NCBI GenBank assembly: GCA_021234155.1
Contig: JAJEKV010000040.1
Span: 7,580,373 to 7,644,372, forward strand
Direction: 5' to 3'
Length of the DNA stretch: 64,000 nt
Origin: Isoetes taiwanensis
Lineage: Eukaryota > Streptophyta > Lycopodiopsida > Isoetales > Isoetaceae
The notes beneath the pieces are model-generated. The model had not been told where the DNA came from and searched no databases. It saw only the letters and a program-made list of their open reading frames with translations. Below are positions 31,395 to 42,739 of the stretch, piece by piece. The first letter of the stretch is position 1. Each line of letters opens with the position of its first letter. Both the position numbers and the translations under genes were made by a program.

Positions 31395-32400
31395 GGAGCA
31401 GTAGCTAGCGACAGCCAACCTCAAGGGAGCGGCCAAAATTTGGTGGAAAGGCTATGCAAAGCCCATGGGTTAAGCAGATATCTACAGATTCAAGAAGTTC
31501 TCCAAGGCATTTGATCGTCATTACGTGCCGGGAACACAAGTTCCATATGATGCAGCAGTCTTTACAAAGGTTGGAGCAGACAATAAGGCGGTGGAGAAGT
31601 ACACCAAAGAGTTTATGAGCCCGAGGCTCTATGTGCCAAAGTTGAATTTTAAAGACATGCAAGAGGGGGTACATTGAAGGCTTGAATGAGGAGATCAAGA
31701 AGCTTGTGAGAGCTATCAACCCGAACGGTGTCGGCTAAAGAGTCCAAGGTCGTTGAGCTTACAAGGAACAGTCCCCAAGATAGTGGACGTATGGCCGCAT
31801 TTTATCAGACAAGGGAAAGCTATGGGAAGCTATAGTCCAAGAGTAACAAGCCCCGCACTTCCGCACCTCAAGACAATGCAAACTATGGAAAGCAAGGGAA
31901 TGCAAATTTTGGTAAGCGGGACAAGAAGCAAAGTTAGCTTCAGGAACAAAGAGCAAGAATTGGTTCAAATCTGCCGCAAAGCGTTGAAGCGCTTCTTAGA
32001 TCCGATTCAAGGAGAAGAGACAAGAATGTATTGAAAGCGCTTGTGCTTCGTGTGCTTCCAACCAGGACATCGGACACAATAACCGTCCCCTTTGTGATGA
32101 ATGCGCGACTAGCAAGAGCTAGGAGGATGGGAGACACCTGGAGAATCGGCAGAAGAAGATGCTTGCGACTATATCGAGGTGAGTGCCATATCTTTAACCA
32201 TTGACTCGAATGCCAAGTCAATACTAGGTCATCTTGACGATTGGAAAAGTCAAAGCTAAGTCCTTCATAGTGTTGATAGACACGGGAAGCACCCATAATT
32301 TTGCTTCGCCAAGGATGGTAGAGAAGTTGAAGCTGAAGCCTTTGAAGTCCAAGCCTAGACCTATTGTGTTGGCAAGTGGGGCAATCTGACACACAACAAG
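31395..32400 (+). pseudogene. Gypsy-2 gag and protease
   Basis: Gag shows NLKGAAKIWWKGYA (31420), FKKFSKAFDRHYVPG and VEKYTKEFMSPRLYVPKLNF. A CCHC zinc knuckle is visible at 32041-32085 as CFVCFQPGHRT in one frame, with the later Cys in another. The retroviral-type aspartic protease follows with SFIVLIDTGSTHNFASPRMV (about 32260-32320), including the catalytic DTG triad, then KLKLKPLKSKP. Stops in the gag body (for example after YAKPMG) and frame changes before the knuckle show decay. The long open frame on the opposite strand (31940-32392) is its shadow. Confidence 0.8.
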
Positions 32401-32639
32401 AAAGAGGATCAATTTTGAAATAGACTTGCAGGTATCAACGTTGGCATGGGAGCAGAAGTGATGAACATTGGCAAGTATGACTTGATCATAGGCATGGAAT
32501 ACCTTGGCCCGCTGGAGTCGTGATTGATTATGGGAAGCAAAGTTACCCTAATCATGCAATGCATGTCTAGCAAGAAGTTACTTAGATGCATAAAGAAGGA
32601 GCAAGTGGCCTATGTTCTTAAGCTCGAAATTGAGGAGCC

Positions 32640-34070
32640 AGAAACAGAATAAGACAAGGAGGCCAAGGCATTGAACAAGCTACCAAAGCCAATAGCCAAG
32701 CTAGTGAAGGAATTCCATGATTTGTTCCCAGGATGAGATCAAGCAACTTCCACCTTACAGGAGTCGAGTGTGAAATAGCACTTGAGCCATGGACTAAGCC
32801 AACAAGTAAGGCACCTCCATGAATGTCATCTCAGAGTTGACATAATTGAAGAAGCAATTGCAGGAGTTGCTAGACCTAGGATTTATAAGACCTAACATCT
32901 CTCCATTCGGGCGCCTAATCCTTTTTGTCAAGAAGAAAGATGGAAGTCTCAAATGTACATTGACTATCGCCAATTGAACAAGCACACACAATCAAGAGTA
33001 CGCGCTGCCTCAATCAGATGATTTGATGGATCACCGCAGGAGCCAAAGTTTTCTAAGATAGACTTGAGTTCAGGCTAACATCAGATCAAAATCAAGGAAG
33101 GAGACATCCATAAGACTACATTCGACGAGATATGGCCATTACAAGTTCACAAGTGATGCCATTTGGGTTGTCCAACGCCCCAGCAACACTTATGAGACTC
33201 ATGAACGACGTTTTTCGTGAGTTTTTAGACACATTCATCATAGTTTTCTTCGTGATATGCTAATCTACAGCAAATCCTTGAAGGAGCATGCCCAACACTT
33301 GATGAAAGTACTTGAAAAAGTTGAGGAGGTATCAACTTTATGCGCGGTTATCCGAGTGTCACTACGCTAAATGAAAAGAGTAGAGTACTTGGGGCATGTA
33401 ATCACAACGGAAGGGATTTCCACCGACCCTGCGAAGATTGAAGCGGTAATTGATTGGCCAGCACCAAAGAATATCCATGAAGTAAGGAGCTTCCTCGGCT
33501 TAGCAGGGTATTACAGAAAGTTCGTTAGGAACTTTGCAAAGGTAGCAGCACCGCTAACGGACCTCATCAAAGCGGAGAAGATAAAAGATTGGGTGAGTCA
33601 CTGGCAAAGGAAGGCCCATGCTATGTTTGAGATATTGAAAGAAGCTTTAACGACTGCCCCGGTCTTAATATTGCCCGACCCAGAGAAAGATAAGTTGGTG
33701 GCAACCGATGCTAGCAAGATTGCAACAGGAGCGGTCTTAATGCATGAGGAGAGGGTGGCAAAGGTATGATTCAAGGAAGATGAACGATGCCAAACGCTGC
33801 TTACCTAAACCACGCGACCCGAATTGCTAACAGTAGTGAAAGCATTGAGAATTTGGAGGCATTATCTATTGGGAAGGAAGTTCCAATTAGATACGGATCA
33901 TCAAAGTCTACAAAGATGTCTTCACCCGACCACATCTCAACTTGAGACAAAGGAGATGGAGGGAGTTCCTGGAGGAGTACGATTTTGATTTTGACATCGT
34001 GTACAAGCCAGAAAAGCTCAACGTGGTTGCGATGTGCTCTCAAGGCACCCCTTGACGACGAGAGTCCATT
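32640..34070 (+). pseudogene. Gypsy-2 reverse transcriptase and RNase H
   Basis: RT opens LVKEFHDLFPG and QLPPYRSRV. Then come [39 protein letters not shown] and [15 protein letters not shown]. The catalytic box is broken (around 33245-33262, reading ..[10 protein letters not shown] where DDILIYSKS is usual). The connection [20 protein letters not shown] is open from 33371 to 33769, with [20 protein letters not shown] and RNase [18 protein letters not shown]. It continues ELLTVVKALRIWRHYLLGRK, QLDTDHQSL and EYDFDFDIVYKPEKLNVVAD then LSRHPL. Six or more disruptions are visible. Confidence 0.85.
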
Positions 34071-34195
34071 GCAATGCCATATCAACACTCACCAAAGTCG
34101 CGTTTGGCAAGAAGATAGAAGAAATGTTGCCAACGGACCGAGAGACTTCAAAGGAAGCATGGGCAAGCCTTTCTAAAGAGGCAAGAACACGGAAA

Positions 34196-34271
34196 GGGAA
34201 ACCTTCAAGGGAAGAAAGGGAAACCTTCAAGAAAGGGGAAACCTTCAAGGGAAGAAAGGGAAACCTTCAAG
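34196..34271 (+). repeat. 14-bp motif repeated four times in the Gypsy-2 RNase H-integrase linker
   Basis: GGGAAACCTTCAAG starts at 34196, 34218, 34236 and 34258 (spacing 22, 18, 22), giving a 40-bp higher-order unit present twice. It lies between the RNase H end and the integrase zinc finger, where a Lys/Glu-rich linker would be encoded. Confidence 0.85.
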
Positions 34272-35595
34272 CATTTTAAGAAGGAAGATAACCTCTTGTA
34301 CCATAGAATAAATTGTGCGCGTACGTAGTCATCCGAAATCAGGAAGTTAATACTCCATGACACGCCACCCCAATAGCTGGCCATGCAGGTTTCATGAAAA
34401 CCTACTTCAAGATAAGAAGTAGCTACTATTGGGTCCGGCATGAAGAAGCAGATAGCCAAGTACATTGGGAATGTCGTGCTATGTCAATCGGGCAAAGGCA
34501 ACTTCGACCCCGTGGAGTGTTGAGCCATTGCCATTGCCAAATGCCAAATGGGAAATAATAAGCATGGACTTCATAATGGGCTCCCAAGAACCATAAGGGG
34601 CAAGGACGCCTTTAATGGTAGTAGTCGACAAGTTGTAAAAATGGTGCATTTTGTGACATGCGGACCGTCGTGTTGTTCATAAAGGAAATCTTTCAACTCC
34701 ATAGGATGCCACGGGAGATAATCTCCAGGGGATTCCAAGTTCATGTGTGCATTTTGGCAAGATCTCTTCACTACCATCCGGATGAAGTCAAGCTGATGAG
34801 CACGGCATATCATCCTCTCGACCGATGGGAAGACGAGAGCGTCTTAATCGGATATACTTGAAGATATGTTGAGGAATTATGTCTACAACAAGCAATCAAA
34901 GTGGGACGATTACATTCACTTGGTGGAGTTTGCATAACAGCACCACGCAGAGTCAGTCCCAAATGTCATCGCTCATGATCAACTATGGCTACCAATGCTT
35001 GACCCTAGACACTTGGCACAATCCCGCGTCCAAGGCGTATATCCCAAACAGATGCTAATGACATCAACAATTGGTGGAAGAAGTGAGAGGATATCTTCTA
35101 ACAATAAGGAGCCGATGTAAGAGTGTAGCCGGATATAAGCCTGTAATAAAGAAGAGAGTTCCAAGTAGGGGACAACGTGGTGGCTAAAGATCAAAGTCAA
35201 GCAGCGGCCCGCGATCGGCAATTGCAAGTAACTTTCTCCAAGATGGGCGGGCCATTCAGGATAACCAAAAAGAGTAGATAACCAATCCTACAAGTTGGAT
35301 CTGCCAAAGACATCTCAAAAATCCATATAGTCTTCCATGTAAGTCTCCAAGAGGCACACCCTAATCCGAGAGGAAGTATTGGAGACAACAGAAAGTTATC
35401 GAAATGATAGATGACCAACTCAAGATCGCCCCCGTAGGTTCGCCTTGACAGTCCTACAAGAAAAAGAAGAAGATCTCAATTTCTCCAATACCTAGTGAAG
35501 TGGACGACTTGCCTGTGGAAGACGCTATGTGGGTACTACTACAATCAGATTTGGAGAAGCGGTACCCCAATTCCTGAGTAATGCAAGGGTCGACT
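34270..35595 (+). pseudogene. Gypsy-2 integrase and chromodomain
   Basis: After HFKKEDNLLYHR come HDTPIAGHAGFMKTYFKIRS (zinc-binding His pair) and ..YWVRHEE, then VCQSGKGNFDP. The core shows IISMDFIMGLPRTIRGKDA and VVVDKLSKMVHFV. The DNA-binding C-terminal part retains PNVIAHDQLWLP and a decayed KLDLPK..IHIVFHVSLLK-type motif (about 35290-35350). A chromodomain piece reads YLVKWT..PVEDAMWVLLQS (about 35489-35555), the YLVKW.G....ATW signature that targets chromoviruses to marked chromatin. Frames change often. Confidence 0.8.
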
Positions 35596-36176
35596 CATCA
35601 TCGAAATAGTCGATTAATCGAACCGATAGGGTGAGTGTGCGGTAGATTACAAGTCTTACTCCGCCGCCATGGAAGTAGATGAAATTGAGAGATAAGAGGT
35701 CATTTCGCTCATGCATTGATAGGAAAGCACCTCTAGTCAAATGCTTACTACGGAGGACGCCACCCTCCACGCCAAGAGCGAAAAAGGTGTAGGCATGAGG
35801 ATCATCTTAGGCATGATAGGGCTTATCTCCACCGCCAAGATGGAATAAAACATCATTTTCCTCACGGAGATTAGTCTTGCATCTATATAGTTAATTAAGT
35901 GTAATTAAATGGGTGGTTCCCTTAATAACCAACTTTATAATAAATAAATGTGTACTAACGTAGTGTTGGACCTATGCCAATAGGAGAGTGCAACAAGGCC
36001 GATGATCGTGATCGCTGAGACTTCAACACATGTTTTGTCATAATGTATTGCAAGGAGACCAAATGGACCTTTCAAGTTATAAAATTTTGAAAACCCCAAG
36101 TAATGATAAGTGTGCAAATTATAAAGTTTTGTGAATATTAAATGTTAATGTAAGGGTTGAGAGATCAACGCGTTAT
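35596..36176. other. Repeat flank, no gene
   Basis: AT-rich and non-coding. It may include decayed LTR sequence of Gypsy-2 or of the LTR that continues to the right of the CACTA element at 43551. The last three bases (TAT, 36174-36176) are the left copy of the CACTA target duplication. Confidence 0.4.
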
Positions 36177-36189
36177 CACAACCACCCCA

Positions 36190-36890
36190 ACACCGGGTCC
36201 ACATGTTGTTTTTTAGTGTGGTTTTACTAAAACAACATAAAAACCACGTTTCAAGTTTGTCCGATTTTTGCTAGAAATGACGGTAGTTTTTAGCCAAATT
36301 TTTATACATGTAGTTTTTTTTAAAAAGTCTACACGTAGAGTTTTGTCAAAATTATCTACATTAGGGAATTACATGTGTGTCTACATGTTGTTTTTAGAAG
36401 TAGATGTGGTTTTCAAGTGTTGCTTTTTCTAAAATAGACATGTGGTTCTTAATAAAACTTAAAAGGTCCACATGTAGTTTTTAACTATTGTTTTGTATGA
36501 AAAAACATTAAAAACTACGATAGAATTTTGTCCGATTTTGCTAGAAACTACACGTGGTTTCTTTGTTTTTTTTTTAACTATGTTGTTTCTAAATGTTGTT
36601 TTCTTAAAAAGTGATATGTGTTTTCTAGGAAGAATGTGGTTTTTATAAACTCTATTGTTTTAAGTGTTGTTTTCTTAATAAAATAATATGTGTTTTTAAG
36701 AAGAATGTGGTTTTTTAACTCGTTGTTTCTAAGTGTTGTTTTATGAGAGGTGCTTTTTAAAACAAATGTAGTTTTTTTTTAATTATGTTGTTTCTAAGTG
36801 TTTTTTTTTTTATTGATTCGTGTTTTTTAGGAAAAGTGTGGTTTTAAGAAATAACTATTGTTTTCAAGTGTTATTTTTCTCACAAAAGAA
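36190..36890 (+). repeat. Left subterminal array of the CACTA element
   Basis: Dozens of degenerate units built from GTGGTTTTTA, AAGTGTTGTTTTC and ACATGTAGTTTTT fill this segment. The same motifs appear in reverse complement (AAAACCACACTT, AAAAACTACACC) at the right end. In En/Spm such arrays bind the element's own DNA-binding protein; that role is inferred here. Confidence 0.75.
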
Positions 36891-39132
36891 GAATGTTGAT
36901 ACATAGATTTATATAAAATGAACATGCATAAATTTACATAGATATATAGATTTATATAAAAAGAAGAATGTTGATACATAGATTTTTTTTTGGCTTGCCG
37001 CCATTGATATCTGAAACAAATTTAAGAATACACTAGATTCTTAACAAGATTTATACATTCCTGTATCGATTCTTAACAAGATTTATACATTCCTCGTGAT
37101 CCCGCTTTTTGATTCCAAGATTATTTTAAACCAAGCCGCTTCAAACAGAAATATTCGATGTAGATTTTGCGGCACTTGCCTCATATCTATGATACCGGGT
37201 CCCGTGTCACATCCGAGTGTTAAGATCTTCAATCTCATCCGCACAAAGCTCAAAAGGTGAGAAACTATAAGTTAATGAATCGGAAATATGGGAGCGCATC
37301 CGAAAGGCTAGAGACTGGTTTGGTTTTGGTCGATGGTCCCAAACGTAGGGCCACTTTTCCCTCATGTGCAGCCCTTTCAAACTGAATTTGAGGTTTTTTC
37401 TATGAGGAATTAAGAAGAAAAGAAAGTAATTTTAATGCACGAGAATTTTCCTCAAGAAGGTGAGGAGACAGACCGCAAAGCGTGAGCTTCCAATGCCGAA
37501 CAAAAACCCTTTGGGAAGCCGGATCCGCCAAAGCTCCGTCGCCATGGCCTCTCAACCACAGCCTCCGCCTCATGCAGGAGCCATTTTTCCAGAGTGGAGT
37601 TTTCCCTTTGGCCAAGCTCTTGAAGACTTCTTCCCTCGCTTTGAAACGCTTTGGATCAAGATGGAGGCGAAGTGGAGATGGACGCACTATTTATAGCCTT
37701 CCTTCAATGTCCCGACCAGAATATTACCTCATTTCCTTTTAACTTTTCCCCGCCCTAAAGCACTAGCAAAGGCGAAGTCTTCTTCACCGTGAGCCGGAGT
37801 TCGAAGTACCTCTTTTTATTCATCTCTCTCGATGCCATACAATTCATTTCTATGGTCATTCTGGTACCTCATGGCGTTGAACTGTGCTTGTAGCCGGCTT
37901 TTGGGTTCCATTTAATGCCTCGTGATCCGTGATGAATTGCTGCTGGTAGAATTTCTTTTTCGATCGAGCGGTTCATCAGATTCAAACGTAAAAGCTTTTG
38001 CTTGACAAAAACATGCGAGCAGAGTAATGGGGTTGTGTTCCTTCGAGAAAGCGAAACTGAGCAAAAAGGTTACAGAGAAACCGGGTGCAACCCAATAGAT
38101 TTGAGGCTTGATTGTGAAGATTTAGACGCGAGAATGTAAGCTAATCAGAAGGTCAGCCGCATTCTTCCATGCATACCGCAGCCTCCAAAGAATGGACAAC
38201 TCCACCGGGGTCTATGAACCAAGACTTTGCCTCTCCATCCCGGGTCCCTTCTCAAAAGGCTCGCTTTGGCATTTACCCTAGTCACCCGCTTCCAAAATCT
38301 GAAGTTTACCCACCGATGCGGCTCCTCCGATGTAGATCTCAACTCCAACTTCAAAATCCCCATTTAAATGATTCTTGATCGAATGGCTATGGCGACAAGA
38401 GCATAAGTGTGAGATGAAGGCGCGAAGTACGTTATCCGGAAAGCAATGGAGCGCTGGCTCGAATGGAGTCAAGCGCGTTCGCATAATGGCGCTGGATCTG
38501 GACGCTAGAGATGGAGGCATGAATTTCTACGGCAAGAAAGCTTACGCCACCGTAAATCCGAAACAAACAATAATAAACAATAATAGTTCAAATTTCTCCA
38601 ATGGAATGGGAGGACGAAGATCACAATCTTGACCATTTATTTCCTAATCATCTTAGCCGCTCCTTTTTTAAATATAGACGTTGTTTTAGTTGGGTTTTTA
38701 ACCATGTTTTGTGACCGCACATTATTACAAAGGGATGGTCTTATAACAAATGTCTTGTTCCGTAGTATAGTGCTTTGTTATATCACTTCCACGTAATATA
38801 AATATGTTGTTAAGAAACATGTTTTAGACATAGTTGTGATGTGAAAGGAAAAATTCCACATCAACAGTAAGATCGGGATGGAGGGCTAAGATCTTTTGGC
38901 GATAGAGCAATTTGGCCCTCGCACTTCCGATGAATGATTTTCTAGATAGCACAAAGATCGAAGCTTCCGCCCCGCACGGATCGCATGTATCCACCCATCA
39001 ATTCAATAAACTTGCAAATCTTGACAAATATCATATCCACCTCTCGAGCTCTCTACAATGCCACCGCTAAAAAGAATAGGAGGCGCTTTTATATGTTAGT
39101 CATATAATGTGGCATGCCACATCTTCCAAAAA
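36891..39132. other. CACTA interior, left part: no gene recognised
   Basis: Antiparallel open frames near 37400-37740 and 38145-38630 have no family character. The segment is more GC-balanced than its surroundings and could be captured host DNA. A 30-bp direct repeat, TTCTTAACAAGATTTATACA plus TTCCT, is seen at about 37037-37094. Confidence 0.4.
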
Positions 39133-39650
39133 ATGACATGTCATTATGGTGAATATGCTTCTTCTAACAAGTTGCAAATTTCCGAGGCAAGTTCTTCATT
39201 TTTCTATCCCTTCATCTTTTTGCCATGTCACTCATAGTTGCCATCTCGCATGCTCATGCCATGTCATCACCTATAACTTTTGTAAAAGTCACATTTTCAA
39301 AGTTTGGTTTCTCTCTCTTATGGCACCTCATCATTTCCAAAGGCCACATCACCTTGCTTTGCCACTATTACCTACTTATTACACTAAAGAAATCTCCCTT
39401 TTCTTTTAATTGACCTAGTCATTTTCTATCTAAAGTGCATAAGTGCTTAGTCATCATGCCACATAGCACACTATCCAAAGGAATGCCATGTCACCATGGA
39501 GAAATATGTTTTTTTTTTTTTAAGTTCTCTAGGCAAATTCTTTGTTTTTCCATCCGTTCATCTTTTGCCACCTCAGCATTCATCTTTACCACCTCACCAT
39601 ACATATGCCATGTCATCTTCCATAATTTTTGCAAAGAACAAATTTTGCAA
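39133..39650 (+). repeat. About 350-bp spaced duplication within the CACTA interior
   Basis: The block GACATGTCATTATGG..AATATG..AAGTT..GGCAAGTTCTTCATTTTTCT..CCTTCATCTTTTTGCCA..GCCATGTCATC (39133-39300) recurs in diverged form at 39486-39650. It creates long apparent open frames (for example 39435-39998) that I do not regard as genes. Confidence 0.5.
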
Positions 39651-39888
39651 TCTCTCATAGCAACCATTCATACTTGTATGCTTCAAAAGTTTCAAAATAA
39701 ACTAGTCCAAACTCACATTGCAGACATTTGCATGTTGTTTGAGACTATTCTTGATCGTGGTTTTTGCAAATTAGTGCACAAATTTGACCACTTGCCCCAT
39801 ATCACAACAATTTTGGCATACCTCAGCTTTGAACTTCTCAAAACTCCATTAGCAACTCAAAATCCTCATTTACTTTGGCTTTCATTGA

Positions 39889-40640
39889 CCAAATTTTGCA
39901 CCGACTTTGAACTCGAATATCTCACAGATCTGGAAGCCTCGAATTGGCCAAAGTTTTTACCATTGCTTTCAAACAACTTTTCTCTATCGCAGGAGTAATC
40001 AATAATCAAGAATCAATTTATCTCCTCATGCCACCTCGATTTGAGTAATCGTACCATTTTCTAGAAATGGGAAAGGTATGAACATATGAAGTTTTGAGCT
40101 ATCATATTGAAATTTTCTTGTATAGATTGATCGCCTTAAGTGATATGGAGGTTCTAACCCCAACTTGAGCATAGTTTCAAGTTGACTTCTTGTGTTTGAC
40201 AAGTGGCCAAAAGGTTGAGGGTCAACATCATGTTAGGACATATTCGCACTGCGTCGGGTCTTGAAGTTATGCAAAAACTACTTGTTGATCCAAAAACTAC
40301 TTGCGATTTTCTCGTGATGTTCAATTGACAAAATTTTGGATCCACTTTTAAACTTGTTTTTCCCATCATCCCAATTCCAAATTAGGCAAAGTTTTTTCCC
40401 ACGTGTTCCTACAACTTTTCTCCGATAGTCTTTTAAAAATCATGCAAAATTGTTCCGCTTAAACTCGAGATATCATCATTTGAGTGTGCGTACATTGTTT
40501 TGTTCCGTGGTAGTGCATCGCCAAATTTTCCTCAACTTTGAACTCAATTTCTTTACATTTCAGATCCAAATTGAGCCAAAATTTTCATACATTTCACTAC
40601 AACTTTTCGCTGGTTGCTCCCTCCAAAAATCATTTGAACA
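39889..40640 (+). repeat. Three degenerate ~120-bp units
   Basis: Segments near 39889-40000, 40315-40440 and 40521-40640 share the order CAAATTTT.., ACTTTGAACTC (or TTTTAAACTTG), a TTCCAAATTgaGC..AAAGTTTT-type block, CTACAACTTTTC and AAAAATCAT. They look like an old, irregularly spaced internal repeat of the transposon. Confidence 0.4.
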
Positions 40641-40699
40641 AGATCAACGCTTCCGGGCCATTCGCCCCCAAAGGCTCTCCTCTCAAGGCCCCCGGCCAC

Positions 40700-41081
40700 T
40701 TAACAACAGCCACTCTCCCACTTCGTAACTATGAACTGCCTATGGCCAATGGACTTTAATGTCAACATTACCTTAGGGACCAAGTTTTGTTGGCAAAAGA
40801 CCACCCCCTTCTCCAAGAACCACCAAAGTAGCTCATGTCCAACATGTTCGTAGTCAATTGGCCTAGGAGGTGGTTGCGAATAATGCCATGTCACGCTGCT
40901 CGTCTCTTTTCGTTTGCAAAACATGATCATGTAACTTGGTCTCTAGAATAATTTCGCTTATTTCTGATGATGTGGCAAAGTCGAATCTCCATTCCTGCTC
41001 AGACGCCAAAACAAAGAAAAACACTTGGGTTTCTACACTGTCGCCCGTAGACGCCATGTTTGATATGTTCTCCAGACCCAT
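40700..41081 (-). pseudogene. Unidentified coding-like sequence inside the CACTA element
   Basis: On the minus strand an ATG at 41081 opens MGLENISNMASTGDSVETQV and then VFFFVLASEQEWRFDFATSS, running 72 codons to 40863. A second frame (40930-40700) continues in register after one shift with PRPIDYEHVGHELLWWFLEK then GVVFCQQNLVPKVMLTLKSI. The composition is protein-like and the two pieces read as one product. I do not recognise it. It could be a transposon accessory protein or a captured host-gene fragment. Confidence 0.3.
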
Positions 41082-41263
41082 CTTGGATTTTTTTGAACCT
41101 GCTCAAAACTTGGTCCTTGAAAGGAGGATTCAATAGGACGGATAAGAAAAACCGAAACCTCGGAGGGGAGGGGCATTAGCATATAGCCTCCCTGAGGAGC
41201 ATTGCCAAAGGCTGCTCTCAAGAACCTATCTAGAGCCCGGTGGCATTTCCAGTAGCCCGGGTG

Positions 41264-41370
41264 GCATGTTTGAGCCACCTTGGCATGTTGGACCTTAGGT
41301 GGCACGCCAGAGCCATCGCGGCATTTCGAGCCTAGGTGGCATGTTTTGAGCCACCTTGGCATGTTGGAGG
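41264..41370 (+). repeat. Spaced direct repeat in the CACTA interior
   Basis: GGTGGCATGTTT(T)GAGCCACC then TTGGCATGTTGGA occurs at about 41269 and 41335. The unit is itself partly palindromic (GGTGGC..GCCACC), and related GGTGGCA blocks at 41238 and 41299 extend the cluster. Confidence 0.7.
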
Positions 41371-42279
41371 AACATTAGAGCCCTTCCTTCATCGAAATCT
41401 CCACAAGCAATACCGCTATGGGCGCATCATTCGGGTGGATTCTCCCCGCTTGAGAACCATACAATTTTATGTACCTGTCGTCCATGCATGTAGACATGAA
41501 CTAGAAAGTAAAAGTTAACCCCATCCACATGACATCTCTTTTAAAGTCGTTAGAGTCCCGTAACGCTTGCCTAAATAATAACCTACACCAACAACTCTAG
41601 GGCTATGCCAAAATGTCCACTTTTATCAAATTTCCACATATTGCATTCTTTACATGCAATATGCCATTTTCGATGTCAACTACGACAATTTTTCAAGGTA
41701 GATAAAGATAGGTTTTTCAACCATTATAAAATTTTGAAGGTCTTACCAACCTTTAAATATGAACTTAAAGCCATAGTATTAAATTAAGACCACGATCTTT
41801 AGACCATGCAACCAAGCAAATGCAACCCCCGGCATAGTATCCATCTAGCAACTGAGGGCAATTCCTAACTTATTTCCAAGATGCCCTACAAGTATTTTAC
41901 TAAACCATAAAATACAAAGACATTGCATGCACATAACAAATTTATGTCTCTAGAGATGCCACATTGTCCCCGACCGGCCCCGAGGAACTCTAGCAAGATT
42001 ATAAAATTGTCAAGTTATTTGTATGAATATAGTATTGTAAGTCTATTGGGTAGATTCTAAGTGTCCCATAAACATATAAATATGGGGTCCGTTAGCTCAA
42101 AACCTACAATACTAGCTAGGATGGAAATTAATCCCTTCCCCGGTAAATCAAGCTTTAATTAAATAATACATCATTAGACAAATCGAGGAGCTTTGGTGAA
42201 ACATCAAATTTCATCTAAAATATACCGCTCAATGAAATGTTATAACTAAAATTGTAATAGCGCCTAGAAAAGCACCATC
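41371..42279. other. CACTA interior, right part: no gene
   Basis: AT-rich DNA without recognisable coding or RNA features. Confidence 0.45.
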
Positions 42280-42657
42280 CTCGATGATTAGTCCGATGCA
42301 ATATCCGACTAATAGTCCGACGCGAAAAACTGGGATGATATATCCGACGCTATATCCGACGCGCATTTTCCCCGACGATTATAATCGAATTATTCCGACG
42401 CTTATTCCGACGCAAGTTCGACGCAAAAATCCGACGCTTTTCCGACGATACATATTTGACGATATTCGACGACGCATTAATGTGACGCTTAACCCGACGA
42501 AGGCTTCGACGCATTTATGTGGACGATATGTCCGACGTGAGTATCATCGTGAAAAGCATCAAAATAGTAATCGCCAAGATGCTCGTCACCAGACGCCGTA
42601 AAAATCTCTCTAGATACCGACGATTTTTCCGACAAAAATGCTCACTCTCTTGTAGTG
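42280..42657 (-). repeat. Orphan terminus of a second CACTA family with TCCGACG array
   Basis: Reading leftward from 42657 the minus strand begins CACTACAAGAGAGTGAGC, a typical plant CACTA opening. It is followed by about twenty variants of CGTCGGA/CGTCG (plus-strand TCCGACG) spaced 10-20 bp apart as far as about 42280. Such arrays are the subterminal repeats of plant CACTA elements. No opposite end was found in the window, so only one end is present, nested within the larger transposon. The apparent open frame across it is an artefact of the array. Confidence 0.65.
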
Positions 42658-42739
42658 GTTGGATCTAACCCGCAAGTTATTTTTCACGAATGTAAAACAA
42701 TACGATACATTTCCAAAGTTGAGCACACAAACAATATTC

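Larger units (their letters stand above)
31395..35595 (+). mobile_element. Ty3/Gypsy chromovirus relic (Gypsy-2)
   Basis: A complete but decayed internal region in canonical order: gag with zinc knuckle, aspartic protease, reverse transcriptase, RNase H, integrase and a C-terminal chromodomain, all on the plus strand. The protein wording differs from Gypsy-1, so this is a separate lineage. No LTR pair was recognised around it. Stops and indels are spread throughout. Confidence 0.85.

Noticed and set aside
31940-32392. 150-codon open frame on the minus strand
   Set aside because: Antisense shadow of the Gypsy-2 gag-protease region, which has the DTGSTHNF protease on the plus strand.
39435-39998. 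187-codon open frame (+) inside the CACTA element
   Set aside because: It is built from degenerate internal repeats and a T-run (FFFFF), with no domain and no codon structure suggesting selection.
42280-42657. Regular TCCGACG array considered as a CRISPR-like or satellite array
   Set aside because: Units are short, degenerate and irregularly spaced, the context is a plant nucleus, and the array ends in CACTACAA, so a CACTA subterminal array explains it.
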